Positions 54,975 through 62,840 of a stretch of 64,000 nucleotides of DNA are shown here, one piece after another; position 1 is the first letter of the stretch; each line of letters starts with the position of its first letter. Made by a program: the position numbers and the translations under genes. This DNA comes from Candidatus Omnitrophota bacterium (GTDB lineage: Bacteria; Hinthialibacterota; Hinthialibacteria; OLB16), in assembly GCA_020632575.1 (NCBI GenBank), contig JACKFH010000002.1, positions 248,001 through 312,000 on the forward strand. Direction: 5' to 3'. The notes beneath the pieces were generated by a model, which saw only the letters and a program-made list of their open reading frames with translations, made no database searches and was not told the origin of the DNA.

Positions 54975-55796
54975 TTAGACGATGCTCTTACGGCGAACAG
55001 CCATCGCTGTGACGCCAGCGGCGACGAGAGCCATGGTGGCCGGCTCGGGGACCTCGCCGGTCTTCACACACTCAACGCCGTCATTACCGCATTCCATCGC
55101 CCAGAAGAGTTGCAGATCCTGAGCGCCGGTGTAACCGATCGCCGCAGTGCTGACCTTGTAGACAATGTCATAGTTCCATGGATTGCCGACATTCGCCAAG
55201 TAGGCGGTGCCGGAATTGTCGCCAACCACCGCTTGTCCGTAGCGGATCATGGTCGGATACGAGTTCTTGACAATGCTGCCATCGCCATCGCTGGGAGAAA
55301 CCACGCCTAGCGTCGCCTCGTACACCTCATAGGTGCCATCCGCGAAGAATGGGCCGCCACCCGCGGGCGAATAAAGACCACCCTCGACCACAGGATTGCC
55401 CCAGGTGTTGTAGGCCTGGGTCACGTTATTCCCGTGCGAGGTGGTCGCCACACCGTACGCCGAACCGTTGGCGGACTGGAATGTCCCGCCGACATTGATA
55501 TACAGGTCGCCAGGATTGAAAAGGTTCCCACTGGCATAGGAGTCGGAGCCGGTCAACCCCGATTTGGGGAAGTTGGTGTGCACCGAAACCCACAGATAAT
55601 CGCCAACCACGCCGCAACTGATACCGTAAACCGAATAGCCGCTCCCACCACTGTGATCTGTCAAAAGATCAGCCGTGTATGTGAGACTGCCTTTCACCGC
55701 ATCGTAATCGGCCTGATTAATCGACAAAGCGTGACCAGGACCGGTTAACAATGCCAAGACAACAACCATCAAGAACAACGAACCTAAAAATTTCAT
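54975..55796 (-). CDS. PEP-CTERM sorted secreted protein
   Basis: 273 residues from ATG 55796, with GAGAGG upstream. The signal peptide is MKFLGSLFLMVVVLALLTGP followed by GHALS. The body is a beta-rich, Gly/Ser/Asn-rich domain (VGDYLWVSVHTNFPKSGLTG, FADGTYEVYEATLGVVSPSD). The C-terminus carries the sorting signal VPEPATMALVAAGVTAMAVR then RK: the P-E-P motif, a membrane helix and a basic tail. Exosortase cuts such proteins and anchors them in exopolysaccharide-producing Gram-negative bacteria. No exosortase gene is present in the window. Cysteines occur only near residues 60 and 245. Confidence 0.85.
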   Translation of the reverse strand: MKFLGSLFLMVVVLALLTGPGHALSINQADYDAVKGSLTYTADLLTDHSGGSGYSVYGISCGVVGDYLWVSVHTNFPKSGLTGSDSYASGNLFNPGDLYINVGGTFQSANGSAYGVATTSHGNNVTQAYNTWGNPVVEGGLYSPAGGGPFFADGTYEVYEATLGVVSPSDGDGSIVKNSYPTMIRYGQAVVGDNSGTAYLANVGNPWNYDIVYKVSTAAIGYTGAQDLQLFWAMECGNDGVECVKTGEVPEPATMALVAAGVTAMAVRRKSIV

Positions 55797-56215
55797 TTTC
55801 CTCTCTCTTTCCTGCAGAAGTTTAGTTGGAAACAGTGACCTCATTCGCTGAGGCGACTGTTCCCCAGCCTACTTTTGGTAGAGCAGTACCTGTGCCAACC
55901 AAAAAAGGGCAAAATACGCCATGAACTGTAGGCTTTGTAAGAAAAAAAAAGTGATGCAATGAAGATTTATCAATCAAACCTGAATAACAGTCACCAGAGT
56001 TGGTCAATAGTGACAAACTTTCGATCATGATTACCACGGAAATGTCACAGTGACGAGGGGTTGAGCCAGTGTTTCCAAGAATTTCCCTGGATCATTAAGG
56101 CAGTGTGGTCGGTTGAGCATGTCCTTAGGCACGGCTTTTCCGTTGGTCAATCTCAGGGTGTCCACCCTAAGATATGGGACCTCAGGGAGTTGGGAATTCT
56201 ATTGGGCGTATGGCC
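55797..56215. other. Gene-free interval upstream of the PEP-CTERM gene
   Basis: About 420 relatively A/T-rich bases. An imperfect inverted repeat at 55826-55861 (AACAGT facing ACTGTT and CCTCA facing TGAGG) would form a hairpin in the 5' leader of the PEP-CTERM message. The plus-strand frames from 56061 are shadows and have no homologue-like features. No promoter was recognised with confidence. Confidence 0.5.
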
Positions 56216-57127
56216 TCATTTTACTTCCAGGATTTCGATGTCGAAGACCAGGGTGGCGTTGGGCGGAATTTTCGGAGGTTTACCGCCAGCGCCATAGGCC
56301 AAGTCGGGAGGGATGCTCAGCCGTCTCTTTCCCCCCATCTTCATCCCGCTCATTCCCTGAGTCCAACCCTTTATGACGTTGCCTTCACCATATGGGAAGG
56401 TAAAGGGTTCGTCTCGGTCAAGCGAGCTGTCAAACTTTTTGCCGTTTTCCAGTGAACCCGTGTATTGAACGGTCAACAGATTGCCCCTTTTGACCGCCGG
56501 ACCCTGCCCCTCTTTGAGGTCGACATACTTCAATCCCGATTCGGTTTGAATCCAATCCTCCTCGGACACCTCGCCATCCGTTTCGGCCATCCGATTCGAG
56601 TATTTCTCATCGAGCGGCTCCCACTCCCGGAGCAATTCCTCCACCCCGATCCGTTCCTCGATCGATTTTCCGACCTTTCGAAACACTTCGTTCCCCTCGG
56701 GGTCGAGCAACAGGGTAGTGGGGTAAAGGGTGATTTGGTCTCCGCTCTTTAAGCCATAGGGAATCTTTAGGGCGCGCGAAAGTTTCCCATTGGGGTCCTG
56801 TAACACCGGAATCCGATTGGAGTCGAGACTTTCCCACCAATTCGCGATCTCGGACTTCTCACCTGGCTTAAAAAAGACCGGCTTGATGTTGTGTCCATAG
56901 ATCAACTCATCCAGTCTTTGTTCATAGTCCGAATACAGATCGCGGCCGGTCGGGTTATCGCCAGGCAGGAGAAAATTTAAGACCACCCAAGAGCCTCGGT
57001 GGTCGGTTAATTTGAATTTGATTTCGGACCCCCCGCATTGCTGAGCGATGAAATCCGGAACGAAACCGGCTTGGGCGGCATAGGATATCCCGATCACGCC
57101 CAGCAAGACTAATGAGAATCGCTTCAT
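56216..57127 (-). CDS. Secreted peroxiredoxin-like/FKBP peptidyl-prolyl isomerase fusion
   Basis: 303 residues. The signal peptide is MKRFSLVLLGVIGISYAAQA. Residues about 25-170 resemble an AhpC/TSA thioredoxin fold (KFKLTDHRGSWVVLNFLLPG, ITLYPTTLLLDPEGNEVFRK), but where the peroxidatic cysteine belongs the sequence reads GDNPTGRDLYSD, so it is probably not a peroxidase. Residues about 205-303 are a complete FKBP domain: GNLLTVQYTGSLENGKKFDS, VIKGWTQGMSGMKMGGKRRL, IPPDLAYGAGG, IPPNATLVFDIEILEVK. It would assist folding of exported proteins. It is the last gene of the ileS-lspA-lgt cluster and begins one base after the lgt stop. Confidence 0.82.
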   Translation of the reverse strand: MKRFSLVLLGVIGISYAAQAGFVPDFIAQQCGGSEIKFKLTDHRGSWVVLNFLLPGDNPTGRDLYSDYEQRLDELIYGHNIKPVFFKPGEKSEIANWWESLDSNRIPVLQDPNGKLSRALKIPYGLKSGDQITLYPTTLLLDPEGNEVFRKVGKSIEERIGVEELLREWEPLDEKYSNRMAETDGEVSEEDWIQTESGLKYVDLKEGQGPAVKRGNLLTVQYTGSLENGKKFDSSLDRDEPFTFPYGEGNVIKGWTQGMSGMKMGGKRRLSIPPDLAYGAGGKPPKIPPNATLVFDIEILEVK

Positions 57128-57128
57128 T

Positions 57129-57974
57129 TCAGGTTTCTTCCTCCGTTTGCCCGTTCCCGATGGTTTGGGTCTTCTTCAACGGGCCCCATAAACAAATCGC
57201 CAGCGCGAACAATCCCACGGAAATCCATTGAGAGGTCGACAAACCATGCCACCCTCCCCTCGGATCGGCGCGAAAAATCTCCACGATAAAGCGGTAGGTT
57301 GAATACAACAACAGATACCAAAGCGCAAGTTCCCCGCGGAAACGGCTTCGTTTCGACAGATAAAAATAGAGGAAAGCGAATGTCAGCAGGGCCCCCAGGG
57401 CGGAGTAAAGTTGTGTGGGGTGCACTGGCAGTGAGTAGGGCTCCGATCCACTGAGTTTTGAAAGACTGAGCTGGAAGCTGTAGGGCTCGCTCCCGACGAT
57501 GTACCCCTCTTGGTTGACGATCTTTGGGAATCGCACCGCCCAGGGAAGACCGCACTCCCGACCGAAACAGCATCCGTTGAGAAAGCAACCGATTCGCCCG
57601 AAGAAATGTCCGATCGGAATCGCGACCGCGGCGATGTCCGCCACCATCCAAGGGTTCCACCCATATTTGCGGGTCAGGTAGTAGCCAGTTGGAATGCCCG
57701 CGATCAAACCGCCATAAAAGACCAAGCCGCTTCTCGAGAAAAACAGGTTTTTGATCGAGTCCTGGCCCAAATACACCCAGACATGAAGGAGTTTAGCTCC
57801 GAGCAGTCCGGCGAGCAGGGTGATGATGATGAAATTGGCGAACCGGTCCTCGGCGATGCCTTTTCTCGTGGCCTCTTTCATCCCAACCCAATAGGCGGCG
57901 AAAAACCCGATGGCCACCATCAGGCCGAAACTGCCAATCTCAAAACTTCCGATCTTAAAGAGTGTCGGGTGCAT
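57129..57974 (-). CDS. lgt: Prolipoprotein diacylglyceryl transferase
   Basis: 281-residue inner-membrane enzyme that adds diacylglycerol from phosphatidylglycerol to the lipobox cysteine of prolipoproteins, the first step of lipoprotein maturation. The Lgt signature is clear: IPIGHFFGRIGCFLNGCCFG, with the preceding SRSGLVFYGGLIAGIPTGYY and the later VHPTQLYSALGALLTF and FRGELALWYLLLYSTYRFIV segments. Seven membrane helices fit. It overlaps lspA by 20 bases and precedes the FKBP fusion, so lipoprotein maturation steps are encoded together. Length is normal. Confidence 0.94.
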   Translation of the reverse strand: MHPTLFKIGSFEIGSFGLMVAIGFFAAYWVGMKEATRKGIAEDRFANFIIITLLAGLLGAKLLHVWVYLGQDSIKNLFFSRSGLVFYGGLIAGIPTGYYLTRKYGWNPWMVADIAAVAIPIGHFFGRIGCFLNGCCFGRECGLPWAVRFPKIVNQEGYIVGSEPYSFQLSLSKLSGSEPYSLPVHPTQLYSALGALLTFAFLYFYLSKRSRFRGELALWYLLLYSTYRFIVEIFRADPRGGWHGLSTSQWISVGLFALAICLWGPLKKTQTIGNGQTEEET

Positions 57975-58545
57975 TCTCTTTTTCGCTTTGTGGGTGGTCG
58001 GGGGCGCCGAAGAGAATCGCGGCGACTACGATCGCCACCAACCCGGCGGTAATCGCGCTGTCGGCGACATTGAAGACCGGAAAGCTATGGTCCTTCCAGA
58101 AAACATGGAAGAAATCGACCACAAGCCCCTGCTCCCGGAAAACTCGATCCACCGCGTTCCCCATCGCCCCGCCCCAGATCAGACCCAACCCGAGAGGGTA
58201 AAAGGAGTGGTTTTCACCCTCGTTCAGGAGACTCCTCAAATAGAATGGGAGGAAAAGAGCGGCCCCGATGGAGACCGCGATAAACAGCCAGCGGCCTCCC
58301 TGAAACATGCTGAAAGCCGCGCCATCGTTGTGAACCAATCGAAGTTCGAATAGGCCCGGAATCACACTCGGAGGAGCGTAAGGGTCCAACGTCGCAAGGG
58401 CGATCCATTTGGTTGCTTGGTCAAGAACCAACGCGAGAACCCCACAGCCCCAAAAGGACATCCAGAGTGCGGCTCGACTCGGGGTTTCTGGCTGGACTCC
58501 CGGGGTCGAATTGACCTCATCCACGGTTGAATGTCGATCGTTCAC
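57955..58545 (-). CDS. lspA: Lipoprotein signal peptidase II
   Basis: 196-residue aspartyl membrane protease that removes the signal peptide after Lgt has acted. Its helices include ALWMSFWGCGVLALVLDQAT, and the two catalytic aspartates are in GNAVDRVFREQGLVVDFFHV and FPVFNVADSAITAGLVAIVV. The N-terminus is longer than usual by some 30 polar residues. The start GTG 58545 shares one base with the ileS stop (TAGTG), which suggests termination-reinitiation coupling; the longer open frame further into ileS is rejected, and a later GTG at 58524 is possible. It overlaps lgt. Gene order ileS-lspA is common across bacteria. Confidence 0.92.
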   Translation of the reverse strand: MNDRHSTVDEVNSTPGVQPETPSRAALWMSFWGCGVLALVLDQATKWIALATLDPYAPPSVIPGLFELRLVHNDGAAFSMFQGGRWLFIAVSIGAALFLPFYLRSLLNEGENHSFYPLGLGLIWGGAMGNAVDRVFREQGLVVDFFHVFWKDHSFPVFNVADSAITAGLVAIVVAAILFGAPDHPQSEKENAPDTL

Positions 58546-61427
58546 TACTTGCCGACCGCCTCCAGACATCGGTCGCAAATCTCCGGGTGATTGGTGTCGC
58601 TCCCCACAGTTTTCACCATCCGCCAGCATCGGACACATTTCTCCCCCTTCGCCGGAGTCACTCGGATGTAAACCCCAGGCGACTTTTCTGCTTCAACTGT
58701 CTCAACATCGGGCTTCCCTTGCTGAATGTTTACATCTGAAACGATCAAAAGAGACGCAAGGTCACTTCCCGAGGGCAGACCGGTCGAGGATTTTGCTCGC
58801 TCGTAGTCCTCTTCTTTGGTGAACCAGAGGTCGATACAGGCCTGAAGCGACTGCTTGATGTTCCCAGCCTTTCGCTCGGGCTCGATCGCCGCATTGACCC
58901 CTTCGCGCAGGTCGAAAAGCCAATCCCATTTCTCGATGAGACTGCCATCGAACTTGTCGGATCTTTCTTGCCATTTCGATAGGACCACGCTTTCTTCCTC
59001 GACCAAGCCCATGGCGCGCAACGATTGCCAGGCTTCCTCGCAGGTAAACGCCATCAAGGGCGAAAGCGATTGGACCAACCCCTTGAGGATTTCGAGAAGA
59101 ATGGTCTGTGCACTCCGTCTCGCCAACCCGTCCCGCTCGAAGGTGTAGAGGCGATCCTTCAGGATATCGAGATATCGAGCCGAAAGGTCGACCGTGCAGA
59201 AGACATTCGCCAAATGGTAGACCCGGTGGAATTCGTATTTCTCGTACGCGCTACGGATGTTCCTCTCCAAAGTCACCCACTTGCGATGGAAGTATCGATC
59301 GATCTCGAGTAGATCCTTTTCTTCGACCGAGTCTTCCAATTTGAAATCGCTGATCGAGGTGAGGATGAACCGAAAGGTGTTTCGGAAACGGCGATACGCC
59401 TCCATCCGCTGTTTGAGGATCTCCTTGGAGACCGACATGTCGCCGCGAAAATCTTCCGAGGCGACCCAGATGCGGAGGATATCGGCGCCGTATTCCTGCA
59501 CCGCCTCGTTCGCCTCGATGTAATTGCCCTTGGTCTTGGAAAGTTTCTCGCCTTTCTCGTCCACTACGAAACCGTGAGTGAGGACCGCCTTGAAGGGCGC
59601 TCCCGCCCCGATCGCCACCGCGTTGGTCAGGCTGCTCTGGAACCAACCTCGGTGTTGATCGCTTCCCTCCAGGTAAAGGTCCGCCGGATAAGTGAGGCCG
59701 AAATCCTCATTGAGGACCGCGTGATGCGAGGATCCCGAATCGAACCAAACATCGAGGGTGTCTTTTTCGAGATACCACTCTCCGGCAATGCCCTTCTCCT
59801 TGAGAGTCTCGTCGACCAGTTTCTTGAGCCTCGATGTCCGATCGTTCTCCACCCCTTCGATGAATTCGTACCAAACATCGACGCCGGTTTCGGTGACGAT
59901 GTCCGCGAATTTCCGAATGAAACCCGGATCGAGCAGACTATCGTCCGAACCTTTCAGATGGATCGCGGGGATCGGCACTCCCCAAGCCCGCTGTCGAGAG
60001 ATGCACCACTCGACTCGATTATCAAGCATCGCGCTGATCCGGTCTTTACCCCATTTCGGGATCCACTCGACCTGATCCACCGCCGCGAGGAGTTGGTCGC
60101 GCAAGTTCGCTCTTTCCAAAGAGATGAACCACTGAGGAGTGGCACGGAAGATAATCGGTTTCTTCTCGCGCCAGTCGTGGGGATAGGAGTGAGTGATCTT
60201 CTTCTCGGCTAGCAAAAACCCTTTGTCATCGAGCAACTTGATGATGCCTTTGTTGGAGGCTTCCACCTCCTGACCCTCGAACTCGGGAAACTGGGAGGTG
60301 AAGCGGCCTCTCCCATCGACAGGCGAGTAGATTTCCAAACCGTATTTCAGTCCGACCAAATAGTCCTCATGCCCATGCCCCGGCGCGGTGTGGACACAAC
60401 CCGAACCCGCTTCGAGGGTGACATGGTCGCCGAGTATGAGGAGCGACTCCCGGTCGATGAACGGGTGCTTGCATTTCTTGTTCTCAAACTCGGATCCGCG
60501 CGGAGCGTCATGGAGCGTGTAATTCTCGATTCCCGCTTCCGCCGCAACTTGCGCAGCCAGCTCCCGGGCCATGACCATCCGGTCCGTATCTGTCTCCATG
60601 ACCACGTATTCAAAATCGGGGTGGAAGGTGATCGCCAGGTTCGCCGGCAAGGTCCATGGGGTGGTCGTCCAGATCAACACAGATAGAGGTTTGGACGTGT
60701 CCCCGCAATTCTTGCCGACCACATCTTCGACATCGATGGAGGGAAACTTCACATAGATCGATGGTGAGGTGTGGTCCATGTACTCAACCTCGGCCTCAGC
60801 CAGCGCCGTTTCATAGCCGGGGCACCAGTAAACCGGTTTCAGGTTTCGGTAGACCATTCCCTTTTCGACAAGGGTGGCAAACAAGTGGAGCTCATGCCCT
60901 TCGAATGACGGATCGAGTGTCCGGTAAGGTTTATCCCAGTGACCCAGAACGCCGAGCCGCTTGAAATCTTCCTCCATGACATCGATGAAATGGAGCGCGT
61001 AATCCCGACACCGCTGACGGAGTTCGAAAGTCCCAATGTCTTTCTTCTCGGCACGAACCTCCTGCATCACTTTGTGTTCGATCGGAAGTCCATGGCAGTC
61101 CCATCCCGGATTATAGGGAACATCGAAACCGGCCATCGCCTTGGACCGAAGGGTGATGTCCTTAAGAACCTTATTGAGAACCGTCCCAATGTGAATACGG
61201 CCATTCGCGTAGGGGGGACCGTCATGGAGGATAAACTGGGGGCAATCCTGGTTCTTCTCTCGGAGACGCTCATAGATCTTCCCGTCCTCCCAAAAGGTAA
61301 GGGTTTCCGGTTCGCGCTGCACAAGGTTGGCGCGCTGGGGGAAAATCGCCTCGGCCTCGCCCTTCGAAAGCAGGCAAAGCGTGGACTTGTAATTCGGTTT
61401 TTCGCTGGTCCCCGTTGGGTTGGACAT
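58545..61427 (-). CDS. ileS: Isoleucyl-tRNA synthetase
   Basis: 960-residue class I aminoacyl-tRNA synthetase. The HIGH-like motif is PPYANGRIHIGTVLNKVLKD and the KMSKS-like motif is KGEKLSKTKGN. The editing (CP1) domain includes WTTTPWTLPANLAITFHPD and GSGCVHTAPGHGHEDYLVG. The active-site pocket follows as PYNPGWDCHGLPIEHKV. The C-terminal zinc site is GEKCVRCWRM with CDRCLEAVGK. ATG 61427 is preferred to the track's upstream frame, which would add 27 residues out of keeping with the family; AAGGAG lies 13 bases before it. It heads the ileS-lspA-lgt-FKBP cluster. The leader holds three hairpins. Confidence 0.95.
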   Translation of the reverse strand: MSNPTGTSEKPNYKSTLCLLSKGEAEAIFPQRANLVQREPETLTFWEDGKIYERLREKNQDCPQFILHDGPPYANGRIHIGTVLNKVLKDITLRSKAMAGFDVPYNPGWDCHGLPIEHKVMQEVRAEKKDIGTFELRQRCRDYALHFIDVMEEDFKRLGVLGHWDKPYRTLDPSFEGHELHLFATLVEKGMVYRNLKPVYWCPGYETALAEAEVEYMDHTSPSIYVKFPSIDVEDVVGKNCGDTSKPLSVLIWTTTPWTLPANLAITFHPDFEYVVMETDTDRMVMARELAAQVAAEAGIENYTLHDAPRGSEFENKKCKHPFIDRESLLILGDHVTLEAGSGCVHTAPGHGHEDYLVGLKYGLEIYSPVDGRGRFTSQFPEFEGQEVEASNKGIIKLLDDKGFLLAEKKITHSYPHDWREKKPIIFRATPQWFISLERANLRDQLLAAVDQVEWIPKWGKDRISAMLDNRVEWCISRQRAWGVPIPAIHLKGSDDSLLDPGFIRKFADIVTETGVDVWYEFIEGVENDRTSRLKKLVDETLKEKGIAGEWYLEKDTLDVWFDSGSSHHAVLNEDFGLTYPADLYLEGSDQHRGWFQSSLTNAVAIGAGAPFKAVLTHGFVVDEKGEKLSKTKGNYIEANEAVQEYGADILRIWVASEDFRGDMSVSKEILKQRMEAYRRFRNTFRFILTSISDFKLEDSVEEKDLLEIDRYFHRKWVTLERNIRSAYEKYEFHRVYHLANVFCTVDLSARYLDILKDRLYTFERDGLARRSAQTILLEILKGLVQSLSPLMAFTCEEAWQSLRAMGLVEEESVVLSKWQERSDKFDGSLIEKWDWLFDLREGVNAAIEPERKAGNIKQSLQACIDLWFTKEEDYERAKSSTGLPSGSDLASLLIVSDVNIQQGKPDVETVEAEKSPGVYIRVTPAKGEKCVRCWRMVKTVGSDTNHPEICDRCLEAVGK

Positions 61428-61479
61428 GCTGTTAGTGATGCTCCTTGAAAAATTCTCTTGTCGTATGAATCCATTGTAG

Positions 61480-61553
61480 GGCGGATTAGCGAATGCGTAA
61501 TCCGCCATGTCGCACCGAAAACTTCTCGGTGCTCGTCCAGGATTTATGAATCC
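61480..61553. repeat. Three hairpins in the ileS leader
   Basis: GGCGGATTA/TAATCCGCC (61480-61506, nine-base loop), GCACCGA/TCGGTGC (61512-61532, seven-base loop) and GGATT/AATCC (61540-61553, four-base loop) lie in tandem, about 55-125 bases before the ATG. The first looks like a dispersed REP-type unit. Confidence 0.5.
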
Positions 61554-61568
61554 GGGACCTCATTCGAC

Positions 61569-61627
61569 GGGAGTTGTACTCCCCCTGAAAACGACAAACA
61601 CCCGCCAGCCCAATCACCGCCGGGTGT
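61569..61627 (-). terminator. Hairpin pair after the radical SAM operon
   Basis: ACACCCG/CGGGTGT (61598-61604 with 61621-61627) and GGGAGT/ACTCCC (61569-61574 with 61578-61583) lie downstream of the stop at 61710. A weak T-rich stretch (TTGTCGTTTT on the minus strand) separates them. They probably end the radical SAM transcript, but no strong U-tract is present. Confidence 0.45.
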
Positions 61628-61709
61628 CCATGAATCTAAGCAAAATCGAGGGAAAGAATCTACCGATACGGGTTGGCATCGGGGGCAGATCGCTCCACCA
61701 AAACAATAA

Positions 61710-62840
61710 CTAGCGGGCCCCAGCCGAGGAAAGAGCCACTTTATCTTCGATACCGAGGGATGCGGTCGACATCGACGTGAGCCTGTTTGAGAGATACCCC
61801 TTTTCGTCGCCCGCCACCGCTTGGGAGATGAAAGCCTTGCAGTGATCGCACCCCCTGGCGAAACCGTCGTTTCGAGCGGTCCTCCGGAACGACTGATTAA
61901 AGAGTCCATTCCAGATTTCCGCAAAGGGCTGATTAAACACATTTCCGATGGGACCACTACCTTGTAGGTTCAAACAGGGAAAACAATCCCCATTGAACAT
62001 CATGTACATCCAATTGTCGTGAGCGGCTTCACAATACCCCCAAAAACCGAGGTCAGGCATTTTGTCGGGCGTATGCATTCTAATCCCGGAAGGAAGATCG
62101 GGCGGGAGAGCGATAGGAATCCGAAGTTCGTACGACCTACGACGGATATCCGCGTGGAGGGAATTGGCGGTGGCTGGATCATAAATCAAACTCCATTTCC
62201 GCATCTCCTCCGATTCGATCATAAGGTGCGAAAATGCCACCGAATCCACTCCAAGTTCCTTAGCGAGGAGAAGGAAATCCAAAGTCTCCTCCGCGTTGGG
62301 TGTACAAAGGACAAAATTAAGCGCGATCGATGTTTTGGGACTGGGATGCCGATTTCGAAGTTGGACAAAGGACCGGATGTTTTGGATGACCTCTTCAAAA
62401 GAGCCTCCCCGACGAATGCTCTCATAGGTTTGGGCGCTTGCCGCGTCTACTGAAATTCCTAAAGCACTCAACCCATTGTCGAGAAGAACCTTTCCCACCT
62501 TCTCATCGAGTTGAACTCCATTTGTCTGGATGCGGACAAATGGGATTCCAGCCTCGGACGCGGTGGAAAGCGCCTCATCGAGAATAGGGAGGCCAAGGAT
62601 TTCGCCGGTTTCGGAAAGGGCCAGTCTGTTCACCCAGGGAAAAACTTCCTTTCCGAGTATCCGAATCTGAGCCTGTGTCATTGTGTAGCGAGGGAGTTTG
62701 ATGACGGTGCGAAAACAATGCCTGCACCGAAGACCGCAGGTGGAGGTCAAATCCATCTGTAGATAGATCTGTCGTCTCGGATGACCGTTCCTTCTCCATC
62801 CGCCCCAGGATTTAAGTCTATCGATCGAGGGCCAACTCAT
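61710..62840 (-). CDS. Radical SAM protein with SPASM-type C-terminal cysteines
   Basis: 376 residues. The 4Fe-4S/SAM motif CGLRCRHCF is near residue 35, after QIYLQMDLTST. Barrel strands carry TNGVQLDE, ALGISVDAASAQTYESIRRG and IALNFVLCT. The C-terminal part has cysteines in WGYCEAAHDNW, GDCFPCLNLQG and GFARGCDHCKAF, the SPASM arrangement that binds auxiliary FeS clusters. SPASM enzymes modify peptides, sulfatases or sugars. It overlaps the upstream radical SAM gene by 23 bases. No small RiPP-like precursor was found downstream (61428-61709), so the substrate may be encoded upstream of the window. Confidence 0.83.
   Translation of the reverse strand: MSWPSIDRLKSWGGWRRNGHPRRQIYLQMDLTSTCGLRCRHCFRTVIKLPRYTMTQAQIRILGKEVFPWVNRLALSETGEILGLPILDEALSTASEAGIPFVRIQTNGVQLDEKVGKVLLDNGLSALGISVDAASAQTYESIRRGGSFEEVIQNIRSFVQLRNRHPSPKTSIALNFVLCTPNAEETLDFLLLAKELGVDSVAFSHLMIESEEMRKWSLIYDPATANSLHADIRRRSYELRIPIALPPDLPSGIRMHTPDKMPDLGFWGYCEAAHDNWMYMMFNGDCFPCLNLQGSGPIGNVFNQPFAEIWNGLFNQSFRRTARNDGFARGCDHCKAFISQAVAGDEKGYLSNRLTSMSTASLGIEDKVALSSAGAR

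Noticed and set aside
61428..61709. T-box riboswitch upstream of ileS
   Set aside because: The hairpins are present but no T-box consensus (AGGGTGG...CCGCG type) or specifier loop could be found on the minus strand.
61428..61709. RiPP precursor peptide next to the radical SAM pair
   Set aside because: Short frames exist, but none has a ribosome site and conserved Cys/Gly/Ser core; the region is filled by hairpins.
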